Origin: Branchinecta lynchi
Lineage: Eukaryota; Arthropoda; Branchiopoda; Anostraca; Branchinectidae
Assembly (NCBI GenBank): GCA_023053575.1
Contig: JAKZAP010000021.1
Coordinates: 1,371,501-1,435,500, forward strand
DNA: 64,000 nt
Direction of reading: 5' to 3'
The notes under the pieces: model-generated
Database searches by the model: none
The model's input: the letters and a program-made list of their open reading frames with translations, nothing else
Told to the model about the DNA's origin: nothing
Part shown: positions 58,601 through 62,527 of the stretch, one piece after another
How the letters are laid out: each line of letters opens with the position of its first letter
Numbering within the stretch: the stretch's first letter is position 1
Position numbers and translations under genes: made by a program

Positions 58601-60805
58601 CACTGCTTGTTAAGAACTTTACTTTACATAAAACAATAAATGCAGAAAAATATCTATCCTTTCAGCGACCCAATCGAGCAACAAAAACAGTAGCTTGGTC
58701 CAGGAAGAATCTCAGCACCAGCTTTTGCTCCGAGCAATTTTCAAGGAATTTACAAAGTCAAAGATTTAAGGAAGAATCTTTAATTATTTTTCCGCAAGTT
58801 CATTTTCCAGCTTGAGCGGCTTAAGCCTGAAGAGGCCCATTGCCAGGGCCGAAATATAGCTCTAATAAGTAGCTGACGAATCCCTTTTGCGTTGTCAAAT
58901 ATAAAGCAAATACGTGTGAAGAACTTAAAAATAAATAAGTATATAACTAAAAACAAAAAACTTTAAATATTCCTTCAGCCCAAACTGACTGCGAATCACA
59001 TTTGACGATTCAAAACGGATACGTCAGCTGCATTTTCTTAGAGCTATATTACGGCCCTTCTTGGCAAGGGTCCTCTTCAGCCTCAAAGCCGCTCAACTCA
59101 AGCTGGAATGACAAACTTGTAAAAAAAACACAAAGTTCTTCCAAAGTTTTCCACAAGTTCCTTTTTCCACATTGAACGGGTTTGAGCCTGAAGATGACCC
59201 TTGCCAAGAAGGGTTGAAATAGAGCTCTAATAAAATTCAGCTGACGTATCCGTTTTGCATTTTCAAATAAAATAAAAAAAAAAATCGAAATTTGAGAGCG
59301 TTTTGAGCCTTGTGCTTTTTGATGGCTGAAAAATAAAATCATTATTAATATGTATTCAAAGGCTTATACGGTTGGGGTTCGTGAATTTGAGAAAACCGGT
59401 AAGCAGAATCCAACAAATTTATTCCTCAGATGGGAAAGTGTCTGAGACTGCAGGAGGAAATGAGCCAAATTCTCCTACTCAACATTGTAAAGAGAGCTTA
59501 GGAAGCCTCTGTCTCTCCCCCCGCCGGACCCCCTTTCTTCCTTTGAAAATTTTTTTTTTTACGGGCATATGAATGTCGGTGAGCAGGTAGTCGTAGCCCA
59601 AACATTAAAAAATGTGACAGAAATTATAATACGGGCTATTCGGTTTGAAAGAAACATAATGCAACATTATCATGGGGCATTGATTTCGTTTCATTTTTTT
59701 AGATGGTGCAGCCGGTTGCCCCCTCGCCAAGCAAGACCCCCACTCCTTCCGAAGGGAGCAGAACTCCCAAGCAGAGCTCCCACTCTGTCCCCTCTCCCGT
59801 AAGTTATAACCCTCAGTCAGCCGCAAGCCTCATAGATGGCAGCAGCAGCGGAAGTGAGAACAAGCAAATCAAATGGGAAGACTTCAAAGGTGAGGTTTCT
59901 TTCGAACAGGGGAATTATGGAGCTATTTGTGACAGTAGGTCGTCGGTACACATCCCGCTTAAAGACGTTTTTTGAAATCATAGTAAACGTAGGCCATGCC
60001 CTATGCCATGGCGGAAGGTTTAGCTTTTTAATTTAGTTTCACGGTTTTGTTTTATCGTTTTTATGTTAAAATGATGCTTGAAAGTTCAACTGAAAAGCCA
60101 GCCTATTTTATATCTTGGATTTCAATTCACTTAGTTATTTTTACTCTGTTAAGTATTTTTATTTTGTTTTTTCATCTTGGGCTGTAGTAGTGAAGAAAGC
60201 CCGCTTCGGCAATCCATTATCGTTGTAGGTACCAAATTTGTCAAGCATAGAGGCATTATAAATCCGAAAGAAAAACTTTCGTTCTATGAAAATTGATTAC
60301 AAGGGTAGCTGAGCAACCAAGTAACGCAATTTCATCGGCTCTTAAAGTCTGTGTATGTGAATTCAATTGAATTTTCAGTTCAGCTCAGTTTAGTTTCAAA
60401 CCATTCACGGACCAGCCGAATTTTTTGTCAACAAAAATAACCGTATTACATTATATAACTTAAGTGATGGTAATAGATTGTTGTGTCTCAGGCGTATTTG
60501 GTTAAGCCTTAACGTGAATTTAATTATTTTAGTGAGCGACTTGAAAGCTGAACTTAAAAAGCGAAGCCTACCAGTATCCGGTGCGAAACCTCAGCTTATC
60601 GAGCGTCTAAAGCCCTTCTGGGACCAGATCGGAAAGTTCAGCTTTGTAGAAGCGAAGGAGGGATCACCGGCTAGAAATGATATGATTGGCTGCCCAAGTC
60701 CCGCCCATTCTCGGAGGGGATCAGCTCAAGCGATGGCGGAAATGCCGACTTTGTCCCCCATGCCCTTCACACCATCGGGAGGGAAAGAAGATCATAGCCC
60801 AGTCG
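25510..60805 (+). CDS. Mrtf: Myocardin-related transcription factor, 5' part of gene (8 coding exons, 3' end outside window)
   Basis: Joining 25510-25642, 34926-34991, 41439-41570, 46345-46509, 54979-55424, 57809-57976, 59703-59889 and 60533-60805 gives one open frame of about 523 codons with GT-AG junctions in matching phase throughout. Seen in order: RPEL motifs at residues ~54-66, 97-110 and 142-155, a GQV motif at 167-169, a basic stretch ending KKTIKFHEYK near 314, a glutamine-rich segment ~350-366, and a SAP domain ~431-463. This order is diagnostic of the MRTF/myocardin family. Known for the family: RPEL motifs bind G-actin and hold the protein in the cytoplasm; on actin polymerisation it enters the nucleus and coactivates SRF on cytoskeletal and muscle genes through the basic and Q-rich regions. 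The expected leucine zipper and C-terminal activation domain are not visible before base 64,000. The first two codons are ATG ATG; the second has the better context (A at -3, G at +4). Confidence 0.95.
25913..25970 (+). pseudogene. Decayed partial duplicate of the Mrtf start exon
   Basis: About 330 bp downstream of the coding exon there is a near-copy of its last third. It reads PPTCEVEESPLNKA against PPTCEVDESPLKKA in the exon. No acceptor AG lies just before it, and the donor region is replaced by A-rich sequence. It looks like a broken local duplicate rather than an alternative exon. Confidence 0.75.
26060..26460. mobile_element. Non-LTR 3' end fragments
   Basis: AATATATTCGCAAATTGGAT..GGCAGGCCGTTACGCCTCTA at 26,085-26,125 matches the 3' end of the LINE at 48,795 (minus strand). 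AATGAATGAATGAATGAATG at 26,433 is a plus-strand style tail. Two truncated copies are probably abutted. Confidence 0.5.
26656..26939. mobile_element. MITE with ACCCTAGGTTCA ends, copy 1
   Basis: ACCCTAGGTTCACAC at left and TTGAACCTAGGGT at right are inverted over 12 bp. The interior (GGCGATATCGGCCATC, CGCCGCGATTTGCTCTG) is shared with 37,388-37,747. Confidence 0.85.
27003..27449. mobile_element. MITE with AAAGGACACCTGAA ends
   Basis: TTAAAGGACACCTGAA at left is mirrored by TTCAGGTGTCCTTTAA at right. A related end is at 20,945-20,992 in opposite orientation, including AAGTATGGTTTCAT. The 132-codon minus frame at 26,775-27,173 spans two MITEs and is not a gene. Confidence 0.7.
27554..28084. mobile_element. 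MITE, GTCCGAAAGCT family, copy 2
   Basis: It starts GTCCGAAAGCTCC and ends AAAAGCTTTCGCAC, and shares the whole interior with 3,230-3,663. About 100 bp near 27,740-27,900 are extra in this copy. Confidence 0.78.
28250..28770 (-). mobile_element. 5'-truncated LINE, reverse transcriptase C-terminus
   Basis: The minus-strand frame 28,392-28,727 reads LSRLQVVYNSAIRKLFRLPR followed by CSVSEVLVAKRCFTLKELQR. This is the conserved region after the reverse transcriptase fingers in CR1/Jockey-like ORF2 proteins. Downstream on the minus strand comes GGCTTTTTTGGCTGAATAAA and an ATTC-repeat tail. No upstream catalytic domain. Confidence 0.78.
28771..29269. other. No recognisable feature
   Basis: Intron 1 sequence; short frames only. 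Confidence 0.4.
29270..29470 (-). mobile_element. REP1 5' fragment (minus strand)
   Basis: It contains AGGGCTACAGAGCCCATCTA, CCTTCGAGAGTTATCGTGCT and CGTTTTGGGATCCC, the reverse of the REP1 5' portion. The core array is absent. Confidence 0.8.
29690..30335. repeat. Tandem repeat, ~213 bp x 3
   Basis: Units contain CTTCTTTTCCTCCGTTTTGG, GGACATTCCCGACCACACCA, AAAGCTCACAGAGACTCGAG and TTTGTCACAAACACATAATG in order. The last two units are open as one 141-codon + frame because the period is close to a multiple of three. The first unit breaks it, so I do not call a gene. Confidence 0.88.
30898..31142 (+). mobile_element. hAT-like MITE with 8-bp target duplication
   Basis: The ends are CAGAGGCGTTAC and GTGACGCCCCTG. 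They are flanked by GTAGTAGT and ATAGTAGT (7 of 8 identical). The interior has repeated CGACTG(T/G) and TTTTTACCGACTG motifs and two G/C runs. Related copies are at 38,345, 38,930, 40,433 and 62,253. Confidence 0.85.
31143..31360 (+). mobile_element. Two LINE-like 3' tails
   Basis: AATGGCCTTTGGTCTTTTTAGG..AAATAAATATCATATCA at 31,198-31,237 and TATGGCCCTTGGGCTTTTAAGG..AAATGAATATCGTATCAT at 31,300-31,343 are two copies of the same 3' end. Confidence 0.6.
31420..31660. repeat. REP2, + copy followed by inverted partial copy
   Basis: The plus copy CTTGAGCGGCCTGAGCCTGA..GATTGGCAGTCAGCTTG is followed by the reverse block GGCTCTTCTTGGCAAGGGCC near 31,618. Confidence 0.75.
31661..32169. other. Mostly unassigned intron sequence
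   Basis: Apart from a REP2 scrap at ~31,770-31,805 (GATTCGCAGTCAACTTCGGC) I recognise nothing. Confidence 0.4.
32170..33056 (+). mobile_element. REP1, slightly 5'-truncated
   Basis: It begins at ACCTATGACATCGCAAAAGT and has five core units starting near 32,249, 32,386, 32,525, 32,661 and 32,791. It ends GGGATCCCATCGGCACCTTT plus GGTCTTGTT. The order of unit subtypes is the same as at 11,000. Confidence 0.88.
33057..33980. other. Intron sequence with a LINE-like tail
   Basis: A block at ~33,340-33,470 ends AATAAATAATCTGAATCTGA, a common 3' tail. The same tail type occurs at 35,398. T runs sit near 33,703-33,740. Nothing coding. Confidence 0.45.
33981..34655 (+). mobile_element. REP2 copy interrupted by a nested MITE
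   Basis: REP2 sequence runs to CTTGAGCGGTTTGAGCCTGA at ~34,308. It resumes at ~34,590 with TGTAGCTTTGG..GCAGCTGACGTATCCGTTTTG. Between lies a MITE (34,312-34,590) starting AGAGCAAAGTAACACTAGAG and matching 46,530-46,885. The upstream part (34,060-34,240) is shared with 58,620-58,770, which implies a longer parental element. Confidence 0.75.
34926..34991 (+). CDS. Mrtf: Mrtf exon encoding RPEL motif 1
   Basis: This 66-bp exon lies between TTTTTTTAG and a CCAC|GTGAGT donor, phase 1 at both ends. It reads SLKVKLMMRRPISQLVDQGIMP. Family RPEL1 motifs end in a QLV-x-QGI-MP core like this one. The core Arg and Pro are present, but the Glu of the consensus RPxxxEL is replaced by Gln, as is usual for the first repeat. 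Confidence 0.92.
34992..35424. other. Intron 2 start, no gene
   Basis: Pyrimidine-rich sequence, then a LINE-like tail (ATCTGAATCTATCTGAATCT) at 35,400. Confidence 0.45.
35430..35640 (+). repeat. Dispersed ~200-bp repeat (REP8)
   Basis: It matches 9,680-9,795, 55,965-56,160 (inverted) and 57,195-57,355 over TAGCGGAAGAAAGGCAGAAG, GTGTCACAGCTGCT and GATTTGAGTCGTGAGTTTGA blocks. Confidence 0.82.
35809..35999. mobile_element. Small MITE, CACTGTAAAA family, copy 2
   Basis: CAGTGTAAACAAAAATCTTG at left and AACTTTTTATAGTG at right, flanked by TA. It shares the GATAAGACTAATCC-type interior with the other two copies. Confidence 0.75.
36029..36258. mobile_element. Foldback MITE with TTA target duplication
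   Basis: TGGTCCATTTACACACTGCG at left and CGCAGTGTGTAAAACCCACCA (reverse of left end, diverged) at right. TTA flanks both sides. Inner sequence is also partly palindromic (CCGAGCGTACGCACGT / ACGTGCGTAAAATACGCTCGG). A 3-bp TTA duplication suggests the PIF/Harbinger group. Confidence 0.8.
36276..36689 (+). mobile_element. Harbinger-like MITE, copy A
   Basis: The ends AGGCGTACTCTCGCCGTTCC and GGAACGGCAAGAATACGCCT are inverted and flanked by TAA on both sides. The sequence matches copy B (36,816-37,215) in reverse along its full length. Confidence 0.85.
36816..37215 (-). mobile_element. Harbinger-like MITE, copy B (inverted relative to copy A)
   Basis: It starts AGGCGTAATCTCGTCGTTCC, ends GGAACGGCGAGAGTACGCCT and is flanked by TTA on both sides. 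TTA here and TAA at copy A are the same target in opposite orientation. The surrounding GTTTAAACGGGTGGCAAAGTTA also occurs at 36,007, and AGAAGCGAGAACT..AATTCAG occurs at both 36,740 and 37,290, so the flanks are duplicated too. Confidence 0.85.
37388..37747. mobile_element. MITE with CCTAGGTTCA end, copy 2
   Basis: Its interior is the same as 26,656-26,939 but with ~75 extra AT-rich bases after CAACATGGAC. The right end TGTGAACCTAGGGT is intact; the left end is degraded to GGCTCACAC. Confidence 0.8.
37748..38114. other. Unassigned intron sequence
   Basis: Short frames on both strands without motifs. GAATCTGGAAGGTGAAGCCA at 38,003 is mirrored by TGGCTTCACCTTCCAGATTC-like sequence at 39,490, so some of it is repetitive. 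Confidence 0.4.
38115..38325 (-). mobile_element. REP1 5' fragment (minus strand)
   Basis: AGGGCTACAGAGCCAATCTA, CTTTTCGAGAGTTATAGCGC and CACTTACGTTTTGGGATC, as in the other minus-strand fragments. Confidence 0.78.
38345..39169. mobile_element. Two truncated hAT-like MITE copies
   Basis: At 38,345-38,419 the fragment ends with a C run and CGTGACGCCCCTG. At ~38,925-39,169 a second fragment in opposite orientation ends TGGCTAGTGACGCCTCTG, with repeated TTTTTCTTGGAAACAG and AAAACAGTCG motifs. The interval between them shows no gene. Confidence 0.7.
39170..39700. other. No recognisable feature
   Basis: Intron 2 sequence without repeats apart from a short inverted match to 38,000. Confidence 0.4.
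39702..40431 (+). mobile_element. REP1, 5'-truncated
   Basis: It starts inside the core at GGGGTAAGAAGACATGCTGA, has four to five core units, and ends TTGGTATCCCATTGACACCC plus TTGGTCTTGTT. Confidence 0.86.
40433..40602 (-). mobile_element. hAT-like MITE, truncated
   Basis: It directly follows REP1. It contains TTTTTCGTCAAAACGGTCG, ACCAGCCAGTCGGTGAATAC, a C run and TTTTGGCTAGTAACGCCTCT. The other end is missing. Confidence 0.72.
40603..41438. other. Intron 2 sequence, no gene
   Basis: A G run lies at 40,745. A block at 40,790-41,400 has no recognisable motif. Confidence 0.4.
41439..41570 (+). CDS. Mrtf: Mrtf exon encoding RPEL motif 2
   Basis: The exon has a TATTTTTCAG acceptor, a GGAAG|GTAAGG donor and 132 bp in phase 1-1. 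It encodes PLKTPILFHEQQKKLERAK followed by a canonical RPDRSELVRQHILE. The FHEQ and LERAK segments before RPEL2 are strongly conserved in MRTFs and form the spacer helix that also contributes to actin binding. Confidence 0.95.
41635..42010. repeat. Dispersed repeat shared with 60,820-61,335
   Basis: CTTAAAGCACCTCTCGCACT near the start and ATTACGGAAATAGGTTGCAT at the end occur in the same order downstream of exon 8, with different internal length. Confidence 0.65.
42300..42450 (+). repeat. REP2 copy
   Basis: AGCTGACGTATCCGTTTTGC and GATTCGCAGTCAGCTTGGGC follow a short palindromic GGCCGACATATAGC/GCTATATGTCGGCC stem unique to this copy. Confidence 0.8.
42451..43480. other. Intron 3 sequence, no gene
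   Basis: It holds the repeat block related to 13,505 (42,845-42,935) and a C run at 43,149. Nothing else recognised. Confidence 0.4.
43530..44632 (+). mobile_element. REP1, longest copy, with visible empty site
   Basis: It starts GGTATCCCAAAACGTAAGTG and ends GGGATCCCATCGAAGCCTTT plus GGTCTTGTC. Core units start near 43,768, 43,888, 44,037, 44,170 and 44,307. Left flank 43,481-43,529 is repeated at 44,648-44,696 together with the right-flank sequence GTTTGCGATCAAC in uninterrupted form. Confidence 0.9.
44697..46000. other. Unassigned intron sequence
   Basis: A GC-richer stretch at 45,384-45,656 has a 90-codon open frame with basic clusters but no motif I know. No splice context is evident. 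Confidence 0.4.
46345..46509 (+). CDS. Mrtf: Mrtf exon encoding RPEL motif 3
   Basis: The exon has a TTTATTTTTTCAG acceptor, an AAAG|GTAAGAG donor and 165 bp in phase 1-1. It encodes PSLAEKQRLLKKAKLADSL and then RPGPLELIQKNILH. The KKAKLAD basic patch corresponds to the part of the RPEL region that overlaps the family's nuclear import signal. A MITE begins about 20 bases downstream of this donor. Confidence 0.95.
46530..46885. mobile_element. MITE abutting the Mrtf exon 4 donor
   Basis: CAAAATAACACTAGGGAGTA at left is mirrored by TACTCTCTTGTGTTATTTT at right. The interior (GTGACACACACTCGAATAGC, TTTGTCTCGCTTTAAATGCC) is shared with 34,312-34,590, and part of it with 1,440-1,545. Confidence 0.82.
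46895..47815. repeat. Direct repeat, ~410-bp period, GAACGGGTGATCGG family
   Basis: TTGAACGGGTGATCGGATCT and AGTGGAGGGATCAGGATGAA each occur twice, ~410 bp apart, within similar ~220-bp blocks. A related diverged array is at 12,850-13,420 in the opposite direction. Confidence 0.82.
47816..48404. repeat. G run and short flanking repeats
   Basis: A run of more than 20 G is at 47,838. GGGGAGGTGCAA.GAAAAT occurs at 46,909 and again at 48,038. CACTTTACACAAGGGACT at 48,068 is mirrored by AGTCCCTTGTGTAAAGTG at 48,254, an inverted pair about 180 bp apart. Confidence 0.65.
48405..48474 (+). tRNA. tRNA-Thr(UGU)-like sequence, possibly a pseudogene or SINE head
   Basis: The sequence folds as a 70-nt cloverleaf. 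The acceptor arm CCCTCGG/CTGAGGA has one end mismatch and one G-T pair. The D arm is GCTC/GAGT and the anticodon loop CTTGTAA gives anticodon TGT. The T arm CCTGG/CCCGG with loop TTCAAAT has one mismatch. The B box GGTTCAAATCC is perfect, and a short T run follows. The mismatches and short variable loop suggest a degenerate copy. Confidence 0.45.
48795..49060 (-). mobile_element. 5'-truncated LINE, ORF2 C-terminus and 3' end
   Basis: On the minus strand the frame reads FLSSAKYKVVQHCNNLLERI..STDLLTFKKEVDKYY. This is the usual last block of CR1/Jockey-type ORF2 proteins (W/C-N-x-L-P..V..S..F...LD.). It is followed by TAGAGGCTTAACGGCCTGCC, which also occurs at 26,100. Confidence 0.65.
49061..50530. 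other. Unassigned intron 4 sequence
   Basis: A short open block at 49,150-49,345 has splice-like edges but the wrong phase. An A run sits at 49,498. A purine-rich block at 50,100-50,320 has no recognisable content. Confidence 0.4.
50532..50688. mobile_element. Small MITE, CACTGTAAAA family, copy 3
   Basis: CACTGTAAAAAGTTTCTCCG at left and TTTTTTTTACAGTG at right, flanked by TA on both sides. The interior has four GGATTAATCTTATC-type motifs. Confidence 0.85.
50697..51078. repeat. ACCACGGTAAC foldback element, copy 1 (split by the pogo element)
   Basis: Many palindromic GATACCA(C/T)G(G/A)TA and GTTACCACGGTAACT motifs. The block 50,808-51,000 is the reverse complement of 56,960-57,135. The sequence continues after the pogo insertion at 54,295 with CCATGGTATCTGCAAAAACG. 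Confidence 0.8.
51081..54292 (-). mobile_element. Complete pogo/Tigger-like DNA transposon
   Basis: The ends are inverted repeats: GGGGAGAGTGGTATATACTG at left and its complement, with one mismatch (T/C), at right. They match for about 23 bp and are flanked by TA on both sides (51,079-51,080 and 54,293-54,294). This is the target duplication typical of Tc1/mariner/pogo elements. Subterminal copies of GGTACATAGTGGGTCA-like motifs lie near 51,260-51,330 and 53,880-53,935 and may be transposase binding sites. The single ORF inside is intact. The element lies antisense to Mrtf in its intron 4. Intact ORF and near-identical ends suggest recent activity. Confidence 0.93.
51469..53547 (-). CDS. Pogo/Tigger-like DDE transposase
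   Basis: A 692-residue open frame without interruption. Residues ~35-60 (IRKTASRFGITFSVLQRRVK) form a pipsqueak-type helix-turn-helix. A CENP-B-like DNA-binding region follows to ~160. The DDE_1 catalytic core runs ~185-400, with candidate acidic triad Asp197 (CDETG), Asp306 (MDNHET) and Asp342 (QPLDVSVYGPFK); the last two are 35 residues apart. Residues 446-487 hold three imperfect ~20-residue repeats (PGCS-x-TPAV). An AT-hook-like RGRKKG is at 506-511 and an acidic Ser-rich stretch at 566-590. The C-terminal ~60 residues (VGNFVKVIYEGEFFPGTVV...WKWPDREDLLFYPKEDI) look like an SH3/Tudor-like barrel, an extension I have associated with Jerky/Tigger-type proteins but not with classical pogo. 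It would catalyse cut-and-paste movement of the element. Confidence 0.93.
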   Translation of the reverse strand: MPRFSRSGVEQHYQEVATRKTESEIVLKDAVNEVIKGKSIRKTASRFGITFSVLQRRVKKFKELSDDEKCSITLARKHGFTPVFSSEQEGALKKYLIEASKMCYGLTERETRNLAFQYGLANGNAVPKSWTDANTAGKEWLYGFRSRNTELSLRKPEATSLSRATSFNRKNVGQFFDNLKGILERFKFTGGSIYNCDETGLTTVHVPPKIFAEKGRKQVGKVTSGERGQLVTFLGTICANGTFLPPFMIFPRKKMQTRMLAGAPEDSSGGANVSGWINQELFCDYMTHFIKFSHASLTQMKLLIMDNHETHISSKVIQLAKDNGVVLLTMPPHCSHKIQPLDVSVYGPFKGHYNRVMDTWLLNNPAKTVTIYDISELAGKAFPLAFTPSNISSGFRATGIWPCNPDIFTDDDFLCSYVTDRPEMLTEAGVLDAESARTSSNFSAPDGCSSSTPAVVGNSDDLPGCSSTPAVIDSSDYLPGCSVTPAVTPEQLRPHAKAGPRKTENRGRKKGSTKVLTDTPVKSQIEEDERARLMKNVKKSGKVVQKNKKVGGKGTSKKQVVQHIRFEESDESGSDVDLTSGTSDSDESLHLGLYEDENFDEMPYADFDSVTVGNFVKVIYEGEFFPGTVVAKTKDSAQVKVMAMAGISRWKWPDREDLLFYPKEDIRKKLANPEPAPGTASRASAFFIFRDW
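54530..54706 (+). mobile_element. REP1 3' end fragment
   Basis: GGGATCCCATTGAAACCTTT plus GGTCTTGTT preceded by the usual last block. It is followed at 54,733 by a short inverted scrap, CAAAGGTTTTGATGGGATC. Confidence 0.8.
54979..55424 (+). CDS. Mrtf: Mrtf exon encoding linker and basic region
   Basis: The acceptor is TTTTTTTTCTAG and the donor TATAAG|GTAAAG. The exon is 446 bp, entering in phase 1 and leaving in phase 0. It starts with the conserved GQV motif, continues through an acidic/Ser/Pro-rich linker (ITIDDENSSD, PPSPSLSSLSPSS), and ends in a lysine-rich stretch finishing KKTIKFHEYK. The last matches the family's basic box involved in SRF contact. The same frame stays open for another 126 bases past the donor, but that extension is intronic and has no family similarity. 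Confidence 0.92.
55590..55860 (+). mobile_element. Repeat end and LINE-like tail
   Basis: It begins with the block shared (inverted) with 14,115-14,185 and ends GATAAATAAATAAAAAAATA, a typical non-LTR tail. Confidence 0.55.
55965..56160 (-). repeat. REP8 repeat (minus strand)
   Basis: AGCAGCTGTGACACCGCTTC and TTTCTTCCGCTAGATACCCG are the reverse of the other copies. Confidence 0.82.
56161..56955. other. Unassigned intron 5 sequence
   Basis: Open frames at 56,538-56,780 on both strands lack motifs. Nothing else recognised. Confidence 0.4.
56956..57410. repeat. ACCACGGTAAC foldback element, copy 2, with REP8 inserted
   Basis: 56,960-57,190 is the reverse complement of the 50.8-51.0 kb block. 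REP8 (57,195-57,355) follows, and then ACCGTGGCAACAGATACCAT..GGTATCTGCAAAAACACAAT resumes. REP8 appears to have landed inside this copy. Confidence 0.75.
57809..57976 (+). CDS. Mrtf: Mrtf exon encoding Q-rich segment
   Basis: The exon runs from a weak acceptor (TTATTATCAAAG) to a AACAAG|GTAAGG donor: 168 bp, phase 0-0. It begins GPNSNKGG, so the junction reads FHEYK-GP. It contains LLLQQQQLILQLQI, the glutamine-rich helix of MRTFs. The poor pyrimidine tract makes the exact acceptor the least certain junction in this gene, although the phase and the protein both fit. Confidence 0.88.
58044..58565. repeat. 22-bp minisatellite within a 235-bp tandem duplication
   Basis: The unit GCCCCGCCCATTTAAAGAAT plus AA repeats about seven times at 58,044-58,186 and four times at 58,335-58,422. 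After each array the same ~150 bp follow (ATGGTGGGGTCATAAAGAGT..GGCAATTCATGTTCAAG), offset by 235 bp. Confidence 0.93.
58566..59280. repeat. Three REP2 copies in alternating orientation
   Basis: Plus at 58,790-58,905, minus at 58,965-59,115, plus at 59,150-59,275. The upstream 58,620-58,770 block matches 34,060-34,240. Inverted neighbours could form a long hairpin. Confidence 0.8.
59703..59889 (+). CDS. Mrtf: Mrtf exon encoding Ser/Pro linker before SAP
   Basis: The acceptor is TTTCATTTTTTTAG and the donor TTCAAAG|GTGAGG. The exon is 187 bp, phase 0 to 1. It encodes a Ser/Pro/Thr-rich linker (PSPSKTPTPSEGSRTP...) ending KWEDFK, the first residues of the SAP domain. An internal CCC|GTAAGT at 59,798 would be a strong donor but would put exon 8 out of frame. 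Confidence 0.9.
60533..60805 (+). CDS. Mrtf: Mrtf exon encoding SAP domain
   Basis: The acceptor is TTTAATTATTTTAG and the donor CAGTCG|GTAAGTG. The exon is 273 bp, phase 1-1. It encodes VSDLKAELKKRSLPVSG and then KPQLIERLKPF, a textbook SAP helix-loop-helix (putative DNA-binding fold). A Ser/Pro-rich tail follows. The exon ends in phase 1 and I find no following exon before 64,000, so the gene continues outside the window. Confidence 0.95.
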
Positions 60806-60819
60806 GTAAGTGAACTTGC

Positions 60820-61335
60820 ATACACCTGCTTAAAGCACATCTCGCACTATTTCTTATTTATATTCCAGTACTCAAAACTATTTGAATATAGATACGGGCC
60901 ACTTATGATAGGTTTTCCTTGTTCATAACAAACAGTATGAGACATTTTGCTGGAAGTTGGGCTGGAAATCCTTCAGTTCGACCCTTTCCAAAAAAAGTAC
61001 TGATCATCCAGAAAAATTTGATGCTTAGAGACCAAGCGAATAAAGGGTTTGGATAAAATAGGCTTTGCTTTTAATAAAATATCCACGACTTGTAGCCTTT
61101 TCCAAGACCCATTGGATTCTAGCAGAAACTCGGCAAAATTCAGATAACCGGTTTTACGCATTAATAGCAAGATACGCAAACACTCTTCGGGAGCATAATT
61201 ATCATGGAAAATAGTAAATCGTGGCAAGTGCAAAGATGAGTGAGATGTCCGTAGCGGATTTAGAACGTGACTTGAAATTTGGGTCTCTGGGTCTAATAAT
61301 TAATGAATGTAATTACGGAAATAGGTTGCATTGCC
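60820..61335. repeat. Dispersed repeat shared with 41,635-42,010
   Basis: CTTAAAGCACATCTCGCACT near the start and ATTACGGAAATAGGTTGCAT at the end, as downstream of exon 3. Confidence 0.65.
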
Positions 61336-62252
61336 ATTATATATAATGTATATGTATATTATATATAATATGCTGTGCCTATAGGCACAGCGAGTCTTTT
61401 AAAGCACCAATGAGACGAGAAATAATTACTTTATATTCTCTTCGGAATGTTTGCAACCATGCCCAACAAGCGAAATTGCAACATCGCATGTCTCCGAATC
61501 CTCAGCAGTAAACTCGCTCGGTTCTTTATTTCGGCAAATTTGGACGTATCTTTGTTCTTGTCCAGTTTGCCTTATTTCGGTTCAGCGTTGCAAGCCGACA
61601 AGTTTGCCCCCCTTGTCTCATTAGTGTTCTGTCTCATAAGTGTTTTATTTATTTTCTTCATTTACTCCGCTTTTCCAAAATGGCGGGTTACAAATAATTA
61701 CTTACTTACTATAATCATCAACACTTATAAAGGAGAGATTAGTTACCTATAAATTAGTTCACTTGTAACAGAGAGATTAGTCCCTTATCTTTTTTTTTTT
61801 TTTTTTCGTCTTGTGCATTTACTACATTATTAAAGTTCAGTGTATTTTTTCCTTTTCTTTGTCTTGTACTGCGCTATTTCTCTCTTCTAAAGTGCGTAAA
61901 TAAAATTTCACCATCATCATCGGAGAAAGTAAAATACGGTTCCATAAGGTTGTAATGAGCAGAACCGAATAAATTCCGCGTTCTATTCCAACAGACAGGG
62001 GCAAAACTTGCATTGGTTGGGAAGCAAATTGCAGGATTTCTACTTATCAACTGTGGATCTGTTTTAAATCTGTTCTAAGTTTTCATAATGATACAGTGAG
62101 GGATTTTCACAAAGTCCGATCGGAGAGGCTGAACTGGATTTCGTATCAATAAGTCATACAAGTTGCATGGGTTTACAATGAATTTGCTCAGAGGAACCAG
62201 TTTTTGTGGTAATAAGAAAAGTTTGTTTTAGTGTACCACAGGTACATGTAAT
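61336..62252. other. Intron sequence with LINE-like tail
   Basis: It holds a TATATAAT-rich patch and the 20-bp palindrome GCTGTGCCTATAGGCACAGC near 61,371. A block ending AATAATTACTTACTTACT at 61,693-61,710 looks like a repeat tail. A T run is at 61,791. Confidence 0.45.
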
Positions 62253-62527
62253 CAGGGGCGTCACATATGGGGGGGGGGGACGCCACCCCCCCCCCCCCCC
62301 AATTTTCTCAGCCAGTCGGTAAAAACCGAGTCGGCGCGAATTGCCGCGATTTTTCGTAAAAACAGTCGATTTTTTTGTCTTGGAAACAGTCGATTTTTCG
62401 TAAAAATTAGTCATGTTTTTTCTTTAAAACAGTCGGGTTCCCTGCAAAAAACAGTCGGTAAAAATGATTATCCAGTCGGTAAATACCTTGCCCCCCCCCC
62501 CAAACATTTTGGCTAGTAACGCCTCTG
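62253..62527 (-). mobile_element. hAT-like MITE with 8-bp target duplication
   Basis: The ends CAGGGGCGTCAC and GTAACGCCTCTG are flanked by CATGTAAT and CATGCAAT (7 of 8). It is the reverse orientation of the copy at 30,898, with extra CAGTCG(A/G)-type units inside. Confidence 0.88.
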
